Source of the DNA: JAFARE01 sp963777285
Lineage (GTDB): Bacteria > Chloroflexota > Dormibacteria > Aeolococcales > Aeolococcaceae
Length of the DNA stretch: 64,000 nt
Direction of reading: 5' to 3'
Assembly (NCBI GenBank): GCA_963777285.1
Contig: CAVZPR010000001.1
Location: 1,054,001 to 1,118,000, forward strand
The position numbers were made by a program, and so were the translations under genes. Within the stretch, counting starts at the first letter, position 1; every line of letters begins with the position of its first letter. The notes below the pieces were generated by a model that was given only the letters and a program-made list of their open reading frames with translations, did not search any database and was not told the origin of the DNA. Shown here piece by piece: positions 51,926-60,980 of the stretch.

Positions 51926-52933
51926 CTACAGGCGCTGCGCCACGTGCTGCACGAGGTCGACGACGCGGCACGAGTACCCCCACTCGTTGTCGTACCACGC
52001 GAGCACCTTGACCGTGCGATCGCCCAGCATCATGGTCGACGGTGCGTCGAAGATCGACGAGTGGCTGTCGTGCAGAAAGTCCATCGAGACGAGCGGCTCG
52101 TCGCTGACCGCGAGGATCCCCCGCAGCGCGCCGTCGGCGGCCTCGCGCATCTGGGCGTTGACGTCCTCGACCGAGGCCGGCTTTGCCAGCGTCGCCGTGA
52201 GGTCGACCAGGCTGACGTCGGGGACCGGCACGCGCAGCGAGATGCCGTTGAATCGTCCTTTGAGCTCGGGAAGCACGAGCTCCACCGCCTGCGCGGCGCC
52301 GGTGGTCGTCGGGATTATCGACATCGCGGCGGCGCGCGCGCGGCGCAGATCGCGGTGCACGCCGTCGAGGAGCACCTGGTCTGAGGTGTACGCGTGGACG
52401 GTCGTCATGAACCCGGTCTCGATGCCGTACGCGTCCTGCAGCACCTTGGCCACCGGTGCGAGGCAGTTGGTGGTGCACGAGGCATTGGAGATCACGTGGT
52501 GCTCGGCGGGGTCGTACGCCGCGTCGTTGACGCCCATGCAGACCGTGATGTCCTCGTTCTTCGCGGGGGCGCTGATGATCACCTTGCGCGCGCCGGCTTC
52601 GATGTGCGCCCGCGCAGCCCCTCCCTCGGTGAAGAGCCCGCTCGACTCGACCACGATGTCGACACCCAGGTCACCCCACGGCAGACGGTGCGGGTCGCGT
52701 TCCGTGAGCACCTTGATGGGCTTGCCGTCCACCACGATCGCGCCGTCGTCGGCGGAAACCGTGCCCTGGTATCGCCCGAGAATGCTGTCGTGCCGGAACA
52801 GATGCGCGGCCGTCGCCGCGGGCATGATGTCGTTGACCGCGACGAATTCGAGGCCGTCGGCATGCTCCAGCGCCGCGCGCAGCACGTCACGGCCGATCCG
52901 GCCGAATCCGTTGATGCCGACCTTGACGTTCAT
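51926..52933 (-). CDS. gap: Glyceraldehyde-3-phosphate dehydrogenase, type I
   Basis: This NAD-dependent enzyme of 335 residues has the Rossmann motif INGFGRIGRD (8-17), the catalytic Cys153 in SNASCTTNCLAP, and AYDNEWGYSCRVVDL-like ending motifs (WYDNEWGYS). A GAGGAG ribosome site is a few bases before the ATG at 52933. It is first in the gap-pgk-tpiA-gpmI operon. A 59-bp gap separates it from rapZ upstream, where yvcK and whiA would be expected in related loci. Confidence 0.97.
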   Translation of the reverse strand: MNVKVGINGFGRIGRDVLRAALEHADGLEFVAVNDIMPAATAAHLFRHDSILGRYQGTVSADDGAIVVDGKPIKVLTERDPHRLPWGDLGVDIVVESSGLFTEGGAARAHIEAGARKVIISAPAKNEDITVCMGVNDAAYDPAEHHVISNASCTTNCLAPVAKVLQDAYGIETGFMTTVHAYTSDQVLLDGVHRDLRRARAAAMSIIPTTTGAAQAVELVLPELKGRFNGISLRVPVPDVSLVDLTATLAKPASVEDVNAQMREAADGALRGILAVSDEPLVSMDFLHDSHSSIFDAPSTMMLGDRTVKVLAWYDNEWGYSCRVVDLVQHVAQRL

Positions 52934-52992
52934 TGCCGAGCTCCTCTCCCCCGTGGGTCCTCGTACCTCTGTCTGCGCCTCACACTAGCACC

Positions 52993-53823
52993 TCAATCGC
53001 GCGGGTCTGGGCGTTCCACGTCGCGATGGCGCACTGCGACGTCGAGTCCGCGGCCGCGAAGCCGCGCCCCCACCTCCTCGGCGATGACCACGGAACGGTG
53101 GCGGCCGCCGGTGCACCCGACCGCGACGTTGAGAAAGCGGCGCCCGTGGTCGGAGTACCGCGCGGCCGCCCACTGCAGCAGATCGCTGAGACGCCCGACC
53201 AGCTCGGTTGCCTCAGGCTCGGCCATGACGAAGTCGCGCACCGCGGGGTCGAGCCCGGTGAGACGGCGCAGCTCGGGGACCCAGAACGGGTTGCGCATCA
53301 TGCGCGCGTCCACCACCCACTCCGTCTCCAGCTGCGGACCGTGCTTGTAGCCGAAGGACGAAACGGTCATGCGCAGCCGCGGCGGCGCTGCCTCGGACAC
53401 CAGGTCGCGCACTCGCATCTGCAGCTGGCGCGGTGTGAGCGACGACGTGTCGACGACCGCGTCGGCCGCGGCGCGCAGTGGGCCCAGCAGCTCGCGCTCG
53501 GCGCTGATCGCGGCGCGACCGCGACCTGAGCTCTCGCAGGGGTGCGGCCGCGTGCTCTCACCCAGGCGGCGCACCAGCACGTTGTCCGCCGCGTCGAGGA
53601 AGAGCACGGTCACGTCAGCCGGCATCGGGCCCAGGCGCTCCAAGCCGGCACCCTGTCGCGCGTCGACCACCGCGGCCAGCGATTCGGCCCCCGCCAGCGC
53701 GGCAGTGTGCGCGAGCAGCTCCACCGGAAGGTTGTCGACGCAACGAACGCCATCACGCTCGAGCCCCGCCAGCGCGGTGGCCTTGCCGGCGCCGCTCATC
53801 CCGGTGATGATCCACACGCTCAC
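52993..53823 (-). CDS. rapZ: RapZ/YvcJ-family nucleotide-binding protein
   Basis: This 276-residue protein has an N-terminal P-loop domain (GMSGAGKAT, 8-16) and a C-terminal RapZ domain (GYKHGPQ, RNPFWVPELRRLTGLDPAV, and VGCTGGRHRSVVIAEE). In Enterobacteria RapZ controls glmS through small RNAs; in Gram-positive bacteria its role is unclear, though it binds nucleotides. The residue after the P-loop lysine is Ala15 instead of the usual Ser or Thr that holds Mg2+. The GTG start overlaps the uvrC stop (GTGA). Confidence 0.92.
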   Translation of the reverse strand: MSVWIITGMSGAGKATALAGLERDGVRCVDNLPVELLAHTAALAGAESLAAVVDARQGAGLERLGPMPADVTVLFLDAADNVLVRRLGESTRPHPCESSGRGRAAISAERELLGPLRAAADAVVDTSSLTPRQLQMRVRDLVSEAAPPRLRMTVSSFGYKHGPQLETEWVVDARMMRNPFWVPELRRLTGLDPAVRDFVMAEPEATELVGRLSDLLQWAAARYSDHGRRFLNVAVGCTGGRHRSVVIAEEVGARLRGRGLDVAVRHRDVERPDPRD

Positions 53824-55796
53824 AACAGCTCCTTGACCCGCAGCGCGACCGGGCGCGGCACCACGCGGGTGAGCTCCTCGAGCCGCGCGTCGCGAATCGC
53901 ATCGACGCTGCCGAACTCGCGCAGCAGGGCGCGGCGGCGCACCGGGCCAAGCCCGGGCACGATGTCCAGCTTGGAGCGCAGCGCGGCGCGGCCGCGCCGC
54001 GCGCGGTGCCGTGTGATCGCGAAGCGGTGCGCCTCGTCGCGCACGCGCTGCACGAGAAAGAGGGTGGGGCTGTCGCGTGCCAGCACGATTGCAGCCGCCG
54101 CCCCGGGCTTGAAGAGCTCCTCGTTGCGCTTTGCCAGTCCGAACACGGGGATGCCACCGAGGCCTGCCTCGCGCAGCACGCGCACCGCGGCGCCGAGCTG
54201 TCCCTTGCCACCATCGATCAGCACCAGGTCAGGGGTGACCACGAAGCTCACGTCGTCGTCGCGCGTCGCCGCGCGGCGCTCGTCGGGCACGGCGCGATCA
54301 CCGCCGTTGGCGCCGGCGGGATCGCTCACCGGAATGTCGTCCGCGGCTTCCCCGTCGCGCCGCACCAGGCGGCGAAAGCGGCGGCGCAGGGTCTCCTCCA
54401 GCGAGGCGAAGTCGTTGGCGCCCTCGACGGTCTTGATGCCGAAGTGACGGTACTGCGCCGGCGCCGGCCGCCCGTCCTCGAACACCACCATCGACCCGAC
54501 CGAGTTGGTGCCCATGGTGTTGCTGATGTCGTAGCACTCGATGCGCCGCGGCGGCGCCCGGAGGCCGAGACGGGAGGCCAGGTCGTCGAGCAGCGCCTCC
54601 GTCTTCGACGCGTCGAAGTCGTCCACGATGCGCTTTTGACGCAGCGTCACCAGCGCCGTCTCGGCGGCTTGCTCGACCAGCCGCCGTGCGTCGCCGCGCT
54701 GGGGCACGTGCAGCTCGACCGGACCCCCGCGGCGCTCCGTCAGATACTCCGCGATCACTGCCGCGTCGTCGATCGCGCTGCCCAGGATCACGCGGCGGGG
54801 CAGCGACGTGACGTTCGCATAGAACTGCGGCAGGAAACCGCTGAGGCAGGCGGGGGCGTCGAGGTCGGAGACGCCTTCGAGCTCGTGTGTCTCGGTGGCC
54901 ATCACGCGTCCCTGGCGCACCGTGAGCACCGCCGCCATCGCACGCCCCGCCTCAACCGCGACCGCGATGCAGTCCTCGTCGGAGCGGCTGCCGCGCAGCA
55001 CCGTCTGACGTTCGGTGATGCGCTCGATGGCGCGGAGGCGGTCGCGATGCCGCGCCGCAAGCTCGTAGTCGCGCCGCTGCGCCGCGGCGTCCATCAGCTC
55101 CACCAGCTCCGCCTGCAGCGAGTCGGAGCGGCCGTTCATGAACATCTCGACCTGGTCGAGCAGATGGGCGTACTGGGCGCCGTCGATGCGAGCCTCGCAC
55201 GGGCCACTGCACCGCTTGATGTGGTAGTCGAGACACACGCGGCCGCGGCGGAAGATCTCGTCGCTGCAGGTGCGGAACGGAAAGATGGTGCGCAGCGACC
55301 GCACCGTGGTGCGCAGCGACTGCGCGCTGGTGTAGGGTCCGAAGTAGCGCGCCCCATCGCGCACCACCTTGCGCGTGTAGTAGGGACGCGGGAATTCGGT
55401 GGCTCGCTCGGCGCTGGCTCCGCGCGGGCGGCGGACCTCCTCTCGCGCGGTGCCCGGCGCGACCGCGTCGTGAACCCCCGGTCGCGGGATCTTGAGATAC
55501 AGATAGCTCTTGTCGTCCTTGAGCCGCACGTTGAACCGCGGCCGGTACTGCTTGATGAGGCTGTTCTCCAGGATCAACGCCTCACGCTCGCTGGCGCAGG
55601 CCACGACCTCGAAGTCGTACACCCGGGACACCAGCTGGTGCGTGCGGGCCTGCAGCGAGTCGGCGCCGGTGAACCAGGAGCGCAGGCGGTTGCGCAGGTT
55701 GGCAGCCTTGCCGACGTAGATCACCCGCGTGTCACCGCCGCGCAGCACGTACACGCCCGGCGACGCCGGCGCGGCGCGCAGGCGCGCCCGCAGCAT
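53820..55796 (-). CDS. uvrC: Excinuclease ABC subunit C
   Basis: This nucleotide-excision-repair nuclease makes both incisions with UvrB. The GIY-YIG domain is at the N-terminus (SPGVYVL, then VIYVGKAANLRNRLRS). A cysteine-bearing region follows (CSDEIFRRGRVCLDYHIKRCSGPCEA), then a UVR motif, the RNase H-like endonuclease domain (IECYDISNTMGTNSVGSMVVFEDG, LVLIDGGKGQL), and C-terminal helix-hairpin-helix repeats (LDIVPGLGPVRRRALLREFGS). ATG 55796 gives the usual short N-terminus (658 residues). GTG codons at 55841 and 55850 are alternatives. An insert at about residues 510-540 is charged and of low complexity. Confidence 0.95.
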   Translation of the reverse strand: MLRARLRAAPASPGVYVLRGGDTRVIYVGKAANLRNRLRSWFTGADSLQARTHQLVSRVYDFEVVACASEREALILENSLIKQYRPRFNVRLKDDKSYLYLKIPRPGVHDAVAPGTAREEVRRPRGASAERATEFPRPYYTRKVVRDGARYFGPYTSAQSLRTTVRSLRTIFPFRTCSDEIFRRGRVCLDYHIKRCSGPCEARIDGAQYAHLLDQVEMFMNGRSDSLQAELVELMDAAAQRRDYELAARHRDRLRAIERITERQTVLRGSRSDEDCIAVAVEAGRAMAAVLTVRQGRVMATETHELEGVSDLDAPACLSGFLPQFYANVTSLPRRVILGSAIDDAAVIAEYLTERRGGPVELHVPQRGDARRLVEQAAETALVTLRQKRIVDDFDASKTEALLDDLASRLGLRAPPRRIECYDISNTMGTNSVGSMVVFEDGRPAPAQYRHFGIKTVEGANDFASLEETLRRRFRRLVRRDGEAADDIPVSDPAGANGGDRAVPDERRAATRDDDVSFVVTPDLVLIDGGKGQLGAAVRVLREAGLGGIPVFGLAKRNEELFKPGAAAAIVLARDSPTLFLVQRVRDEAHRFAITRHRARRGRAALRSKLDIVPGLGPVRRRALLREFGSVDAIRDARLEELTRVVPRPVALRVKELL

Positions 55797-55851
55797 GGGT
55801 TTGTCGTCGAGCAGGCGGTCGTTGCGTCGTGCGGGGGTCACGGGACCCACT

Positions 55852-57882
55852 CTATCGTCGTTCCGAGAGCGTCTCGAGCTCCGCCAGGAACGCGGCCTCG
55901 TCGATGACGCGCACCCCCAGACGCTGCGCCTTCTCAAGCTTGCTGCCGGCGGCGCTTCCAGCCACCACGGTGTGCGTCTTGCGGGACACGCTCGAGCCCG
56001 GGTTGCCGCCGAGCGCGCGAATCCGCTCCTCGGCTTCAGGCCGCGTCATGCTGTCGAGGCTGCCGGTGAGCACCCACGTCTGCCCCAGGAGCGGGCCGCC
56101 TGCGCGTTCCGCCTGCTCCGGCTCGACACCCGCGGCCGCCAGGTTGGCCAGCACCTCGCGGCCCGCATGCGACTGCAGCCACATGGCCACGTCGCGTGCC
56201 ACCACGTCCCCGATGCCTTCGACCCCGATCAGCTCCGCCTCGCCCGCGCCGGCCAGTGCGTCGAGGCTGCCGAAGTGCTGCGCCAGGACCTCCGCGGTGC
56301 GCTCTCCGACGTGCCGCATGCCCAGCGCGGTGACCAGCCGCACCAGCGGCACGCGCCGCCGCTGCGCGATCGCTTCGAGCAGCTTCTCCGCTGACCTGTC
56401 GGCGAAGCCGTCCAGGGTGAGCAGCTGCTCCCGCGTCAGCCGGAAGAGGTCCGCGGGCTCGGCGACGTATCCGTGATCGACCAGCTGCTCGATGACGGCG
56501 GGGCCAAGCCCCTCGATGTTCATCGCGCTGCGCGACGCGAAGTGCAGCAGCCGTTCGATGCGCTGCGCCGGGCACAGGGGGTTGAGGCAGCGGCGCACGA
56601 CCTCGCCGGGCTCGCGCACCAGCTCCGCCTCACACGCGGGACAGCGATCCGGCATCACCCACGGCGCGGCTTTCCCGGGACGCTTGTCGGTCACCACGCG
56701 CACGATCTCCGGGATCACGTCGCCGGCCTTGTGCAGCACAACCGTGTCGCCGATGCGGACGTCCTTGCGAGCCACCTCGTCCTCGTTGTGCAGCGTGCAA
56801 CGGCGCACGGTCGAGCCCGCGACGCGCACAGGCTCGAGCATCGCCACGGGCGTCACCGCGCCGGTGCGGCCCACGTACACCGCGATGTCGAGCACCACCG
56901 TCTCCACCTCCTCCGGCGGGAACTTGTAGGCGACAGCCCAGCGCGGCGACCGGGAGATCGTGCCCAGCTCGGCCTGCTGCGCCAGCGAGGAGACCTTGAT
57001 CACCACGCCGTCCGTCTCGTACTCGAGGTCATGGCGCCGCGTCACCCATTCGTCGAGGTACGCGAGCACCTCGTCGGGCGTCGCGGCGACGCGGCGGTGG
57101 GGATTCACGCGGAAGCCGCCCTGCTGCAGCGCGTCGAGCACGGACGCCTGCGTGGTCGCAGCACCGGGCGGATCGAGGTGGTACATGAAGGTCTGCAGGC
57201 CGCGGCGCGCCGTGATCGAGGGATCGAGCTGCCGCACCGCGCCCGCGGCCGCGTTGCGCGGGTTCGCGTAGACGGGCTTGCCGTCCTCCTCGAGGCGCGC
57301 GTTGAGCGCCGCGAATGCTGCCTTGGGCAGGTACACCTCGCCGCGCACCTCGAACTCTCGGGGCAGTCCGGAGCCGGCATCACGTAGCGTCATCGGCACC
57401 GACCGGATGGTGCGCACGTTGGCGGTGACATCCTCGCCCTCGACCCCGTCGCCGCGCGTGGCGGCGCGCAGGTATGCACCGTCACGGTACGTGAGCGAGA
57501 TCGCAAGCCCGTCGATCTTCAGCTCGCAGACGTACGCTTCGACGCTGCCACCCGTGCCACGCTCCACGCGGCGCACGAAATCGCGCACCTCGTCGTGCGA
57601 GAACGCGTTGCTCAGGCTGAGCATCGGCACGCGATGGCGCACCTTGGTGAACCCCTCGAGCGGCGCCCCGCCGACGCGCTGCGTCGGTGAGTCCGCCACG
57701 TACAGCCCTGGGTACCGTGTCTCCAGCTCGACCAGCTCGTGGAACAGCGCGTCGTACTCGGCGTCGCTGATCTCCGGCGAGTCGAGCACGTGGTACTGCC
57801 GCGAGTGGTGATCGACCACACGGCGCAGCTCCGCGGCGCGCTCCCGCGCCGCCTTGGGGATGATCGACGCAGGCGGGCTCAG
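55852..57882 (-). CDS. ligA: NAD-dependent DNA ligase
   Basis: This replicative and repair ligase has all domains: Ia (LRRVVDHHSRQYHVLDSPEISDAEYD), the adenylation domain with AMP-lysine in CELKIDG (about Lys122), OB fold, a four-cysteine zinc finger (DRCPACEAEL and RRCLNPLCPAQR), helix-hairpin-helix repeats, and a C-terminal BRCT domain. Domain Ia homology extends upstream of the first GTG (57819) through AARERAAELRR to a CTG at 57882 that overlaps the pcrA stop as CTGA. That start gives 676 residues, close to E. coli LigA. No ATG, GTG or TTG is available there, so a CTG start is proposed. A GTG start would cut domain Ia short. Confidence 0.93.
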   Translation of the reverse strand: MSPPASIIPKAARERAAELRRVVDHHSRQYHVLDSPEISDAEYDALFHELVELETRYPGLYVADSPTQRVGGAPLEGFTKVRHRVPMLSLSNAFSHDEVRDFVRRVERGTGGSVEAYVCELKIDGLAISLTYRDGAYLRAATRGDGVEGEDVTANVRTIRSVPMTLRDAGSGLPREFEVRGEVYLPKAAFAALNARLEEDGKPVYANPRNAAAGAVRQLDPSITARRGLQTFMYHLDPPGAATTQASVLDALQQGGFRVNPHRRVAATPDEVLAYLDEWVTRRHDLEYETDGVVIKVSSLAQQAELGTISRSPRWAVAYKFPPEEVETVVLDIAVYVGRTGAVTPVAMLEPVRVAGSTVRRCTLHNEDEVARKDVRIGDTVVLHKAGDVIPEIVRVVTDKRPGKAAPWVMPDRCPACEAELVREPGEVVRRCLNPLCPAQRIERLLHFASRSAMNIEGLGPAVIEQLVDHGYVAEPADLFRLTREQLLTLDGFADRSAEKLLEAIAQRRRVPLVRLVTALGMRHVGERTAEVLAQHFGSLDALAGAGEAELIGVEGIGDVVARDVAMWLQSHAGREVLANLAAAGVEPEQAERAGGPLLGQTWVLTGSLDSMTRPEAEERIRALGGNPGSSVSRKTHTVVAGSAAGSKLEKAQRLGVRVIDEAAFLAELETLSERR

Positions 57883-60101
57883 GGCTGCACCTGCCAGAGG
57901 CGGGCGTCGCCCACCGCGAAGATCTTCACGCCGTGATCGTCGAACTTGATCACCAGCTCCTCGCCGCCGCGGGTCATCGTGCTCTTGAGCACGACGCCGT
58001 CACCGTAGCGCTCGTGACCGACGCGCATGCCCTCTCGGTACCGCTGCGGCGCCAGGGTCACGGGGTTGGCGCGCGTGGCGTGGGCGTACACCGCACCGCG
58101 CACCGCGCCATGGGCGCGCACGTCGGGCACCAGCGGACCACCGGGCCGGCTGGGCACCTCGATCATGTCGGCGGGGATCTCGCCGAGGAAGCGCGACGCC
58201 TCGGCCAGCTGCGGCGTGCCGTACAGGTGGCGGCGGAACGCGTGCAGCAGGTAGAGGTGGCGCTGCGCCCGTGTGATGCCCACGTACGCCAGCCGCCGCT
58301 CCTCGGCGATGCCCGCCTCGCCTTCTTCGAGTGAGCGCAGGTGGGGCAGCAGGCCCTCCTCCATCCCGCAGATGAACACCACCGGAAACTCGAGGCCCTT
58401 CACCTGGTGCAGCGTGATGAGGGTCACGCCCTGCGCCGCGTCGTCGAGCGAGTCGACGTCGCTCACCAACGCGACGTTCTCCAGAAACTGGAACAGCCCG
58501 TCGGGGGCCGGCACGTCCGCGTACTCAGCCGCGAGGCCGGCAAGCTCCACCACGTTGGCCCAGCGCTCCTCGCCCTCAGGCGTGCCGTCGTGGAGCATGT
58601 CGCGGTAGCCGGTCGCCTCCAGAACGCGGTCCACGAGGACCGGCAGGGGCAGCAGAGCCGCCTGCTCCCGGAGCCCGTCCATGAGCGCGGCGAACTGCGT
58701 CAGCGCCGTCATCGCCGCGGGTCCGAGCCCCTCGCTCGCGTCCAGCCGGCGAGCAGCGTCCAGGGGGCCGATACCTTTGCGTCGCGCCAGCTTCTCGACC
58801 TCGGCGACGGTGCGGTCGCCGATCTTGCGGCGCGGCACGTTGACCACGCGACCGAACGCGACTGCGTCGCGCGGGTTGGCGCAGAGGCGCAGGTATGCGA
58901 GCACATCCTTGACCTCGCGCCGCTCGTAGAAGCGGATGCCGCCGACGAGGCGGTACGGGATGCCGCGGCGCAGGAACACCTCTTCGAAGGCACGCGACTG
59001 GGCGTTGGTGCGATACAGGACGGCGCACTCGCTGAGCGACACGCCCTCGCGGCCGATGAGGCGCTCGATCTCCGAGCACACCGCGAGCGCCTCCTCGCGT
59101 TCGTCGAACACCGACATCAGGCGCACCGGCTCACCGCCCCGCCGTTCGGTCCAGAGCTGCTTGGCGGCGCGCTCGGCGTTGTTGCGTATCACCGCGTGGG
59201 CGATGTCGAGGATGGGCTGCGTCGAGCGGTAGTTCTGCTCCAGCGTCACGGTCATCGCGTCCAGATAGTCACGCTCGAACGCCAGGATGTTGCGCACATC
59301 CGCGCCCCGAAAGCCGTACACCGACTGGTCGTCGTCGCCGACGACCGTGACGTTGCGATGCTTTGCGGCGAGCAGGTTCACCAGCTTGTACTGCGCGTGG
59401 TTGGTGTCCTGATACTCGTCGACGAACAGGTGGCGAAAGCGGTCCTGGTACGAATCGCGCACGGGGTGGACGTCACGCAGCAGCACCACCGCGCGCAGCA
59501 GGAGATCGTCGAAGTCCAGCGCGCCGGCGGCGTCCAGCTCATGCTCGTACGACCAGTAGATGCGGGCGACCTGCTCCTCGAAGAGCCCGTGCGCCTTCGC
59601 CTGATAGTCACGCGCGTCGATCAGCTCGTTCTTGGCCATGCTGATGGCGTAGCCCGCCTTCGAGGGGGCGAGGCGCTTGTCGTCGATGCCCTCGGCGCGG
59701 ATTGCGTTCCGCAGCGCGGCCAGGCGGTCGGCCTCGTCGTAGATCGTGTAGTCGCGCGGGATGCCCACCGCGTCGCCGTCGCGGCGCAGCATGCGCGCGC
59801 CCAGCGCGTGAAAGGTGCCGAGCCACATGCCGGTGATGCGCTCGCCGATCAGCTGCTCGACCCGGGTGCGCATCTCGCGGGCGGCCTTGTTGGTGAATGT
59901 CACGGCGCAGATCTCCTGCGGCCGGACCCCTCTGCTCGCGATCACGTAGGCGATCCGGTGCGTGAGCACCCGCGTCTTGCCGCTGCCGGCGCCCGCGAAG
60001 ATCAGCAGCGGACCATCCGGGGCCTCGACCGCCTGCCGCTGGCGTTCGTTCAGGTCCTGGAGCAGCGCCGCGATGCCGATGCCGGGAGGAGAGGTTTTCA
60101 C
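57879..60101 (-). CDS. pcrA: UvrD/PcrA-family DNA helicase
   Basis: This superfamily 1A 3'-5' helicase of 740 residues begins with LNERQRQAVEAPDGPLLIFAGAGSGKT (Walker A, about 35-43). Later motifs include Ia (VTFTNKAAREM), II (LFVDEYQDTN), III (VVGDDDQSVYGFRGA), IV (LEQNYRST), V (VTLITLHQVKGLEF) and VI (EERRLAYVGITRAQ). The C-terminal segment has VGHERYGDGVV, typical of PcrA, which contacts RNA polymerase. It acts in repair and replication. The GTG start overlaps the nitrilase-family gene stop. The operon continues with ligA, uvrC and rapZ. Confidence 0.95.
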   Translation of the reverse strand: MKTSPPGIGIAALLQDLNERQRQAVEAPDGPLLIFAGAGSGKTRVLTHRIAYVIASRGVRPQEICAVTFTNKAAREMRTRVEQLIGERITGMWLGTFHALGARMLRRDGDAVGIPRDYTIYDEADRLAALRNAIRAEGIDDKRLAPSKAGYAISMAKNELIDARDYQAKAHGLFEEQVARIYWSYEHELDAAGALDFDDLLLRAVVLLRDVHPVRDSYQDRFRHLFVDEYQDTNHAQYKLVNLLAAKHRNVTVVGDDDQSVYGFRGADVRNILAFERDYLDAMTVTLEQNYRSTQPILDIAHAVIRNNAERAAKQLWTERRGGEPVRLMSVFDEREEALAVCSEIERLIGREGVSLSECAVLYRTNAQSRAFEEVFLRRGIPYRLVGGIRFYERREVKDVLAYLRLCANPRDAVAFGRVVNVPRRKIGDRTVAEVEKLARRKGIGPLDAARRLDASEGLGPAAMTALTQFAALMDGLREQAALLPLPVLVDRVLEATGYRDMLHDGTPEGEERWANVVELAGLAAEYADVPAPDGLFQFLENVALVSDVDSLDDAAQGVTLITLHQVKGLEFPVVFICGMEEGLLPHLRSLEEGEAGIAEERRLAYVGITRAQRHLYLLHAFRRHLYGTPQLAEASRFLGEIPADMIEVPSRPGGPLVPDVRAHGAVRGAVYAHATRANPVTLAPQRYREGMRVGHERYGDGVVLKSTMTRGGEELVIKFDDHGVKIFAVGDARLWQVQP

Positions 60102-60976
60102 GCCCCCGACGGCGAGCTCAGGGCGCGCGCGCCGGCGGGCACCACGCGGTATGCATCGGGCCGGCGGTCACCGTGAAGGTGATTGCGCGGCGTGCGCCGG
60201 CGCGCCTTCTCGACTTCGTCGAGGTCGACGTCTTTGATGAGCAGCGCCGGCTTGTCCTTGGCGGCCGGACCCGCGAGCGGCCATCCGTCGGTGCCGACGA
60301 TGATCGACGCACCGAGGAACGTCGTGCCGCGCTCGACGCCGATGCGGTCTGCGCACACCATGACGACGCCGTTCTGTGCCGCCGTGGCCATCGCCACATA
60401 GTCGCCCTGGCAGTAGCCGCGGTCGTCCCACACCGTCGACTTGAAGGACGCGACCCAGTTGGTGGGGACGGCGATGATCTCCGCACCGGCGAGCGCCAGC
60501 GCCCGCGCGGGCTCGGGAAACCACAGGTCGAAGCAGACAATGATGCCCACCTTGCCGAACGGCAGATCGATGAGGGACAGCTCGCCGCCGGGTGCAAACC
60601 ACGACTGCTCGTCGTGGAACAGGTGCAGCTTGTGATACGTGGCGATGACGCCGTCGGGGCCCACGACCACGGCGCTGTTGTAGCGGCAGCCTTCTCCCTG
60701 CTCGTTGACCCCGGCGACGATGTAGGCGCCGCGCAGCGCGCACACCTCGTGCAGCGCCCGCGCCATCGGACCGCCGGCGACACGCTCGGCGTTCGCCGCC
60801 GCATCGGACTCGTCGGCGAACACGTATCCGCTCGACGCCAGCTCCGGCAGCACCACGAGCTGCGCGCCCTGCTCCATGGCGCGCGAGGCCCAGCGCACCG
60901 CCTCCTCGCGGTTGTGACGCAGATCGCCGACCCGCGGCTGGTACTGCGCGGCGGCGACGCGAACGACCCGGCTCAT
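60098..60976 (-). CDS. Carbon-nitrogen hydrolase (nitrilase superfamily amidase)
   Basis: This 292-residue amidase has the Glu-Lys-Cys triad of the superfamily: Glu45 (LPELASSGY), Lys116 (YHKLHLF) and Cys148 (IIVCFDLWFPE). It cleaves a C-N bond of an amide, nitrile or carbamoyl compound; N-carbamoylputrescine amidase and omega-amidase are among the relatives, and the substrate is not clear. The ATG at 60976 (SRVVRVAAAQYQP) is the family start. The frame is open upstream only because of a frameshift in the alanine racemase gene, so this is not a natural fusion. Confidence 0.88.
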   Translation of the reverse strand: MSRVVRVAAAQYQPRVGDLRHNREEAVRWASRAMEQGAQLVVLPELASSGYVFADESDAAANAERVAGGPMARALHEVCALRGAYIVAGVNEQGEGCRYNSAVVVGPDGVIATYHKLHLFHDEQSWFAPGGELSLIDLPFGKVGIIVCFDLWFPEPARALALAGAEIIAVPTNWVASFKSTVWDDRGYCQGDYVAMATAAQNGVVMVCADRIGVERGTTFLGASIIVGTDGWPLAGPAAKDKPALLIKDVDLDEVEKARRRTPRNHLHGDRRPDAYRVVPAGARALSSPSGA

Positions 60977-60980
60977 GGCC

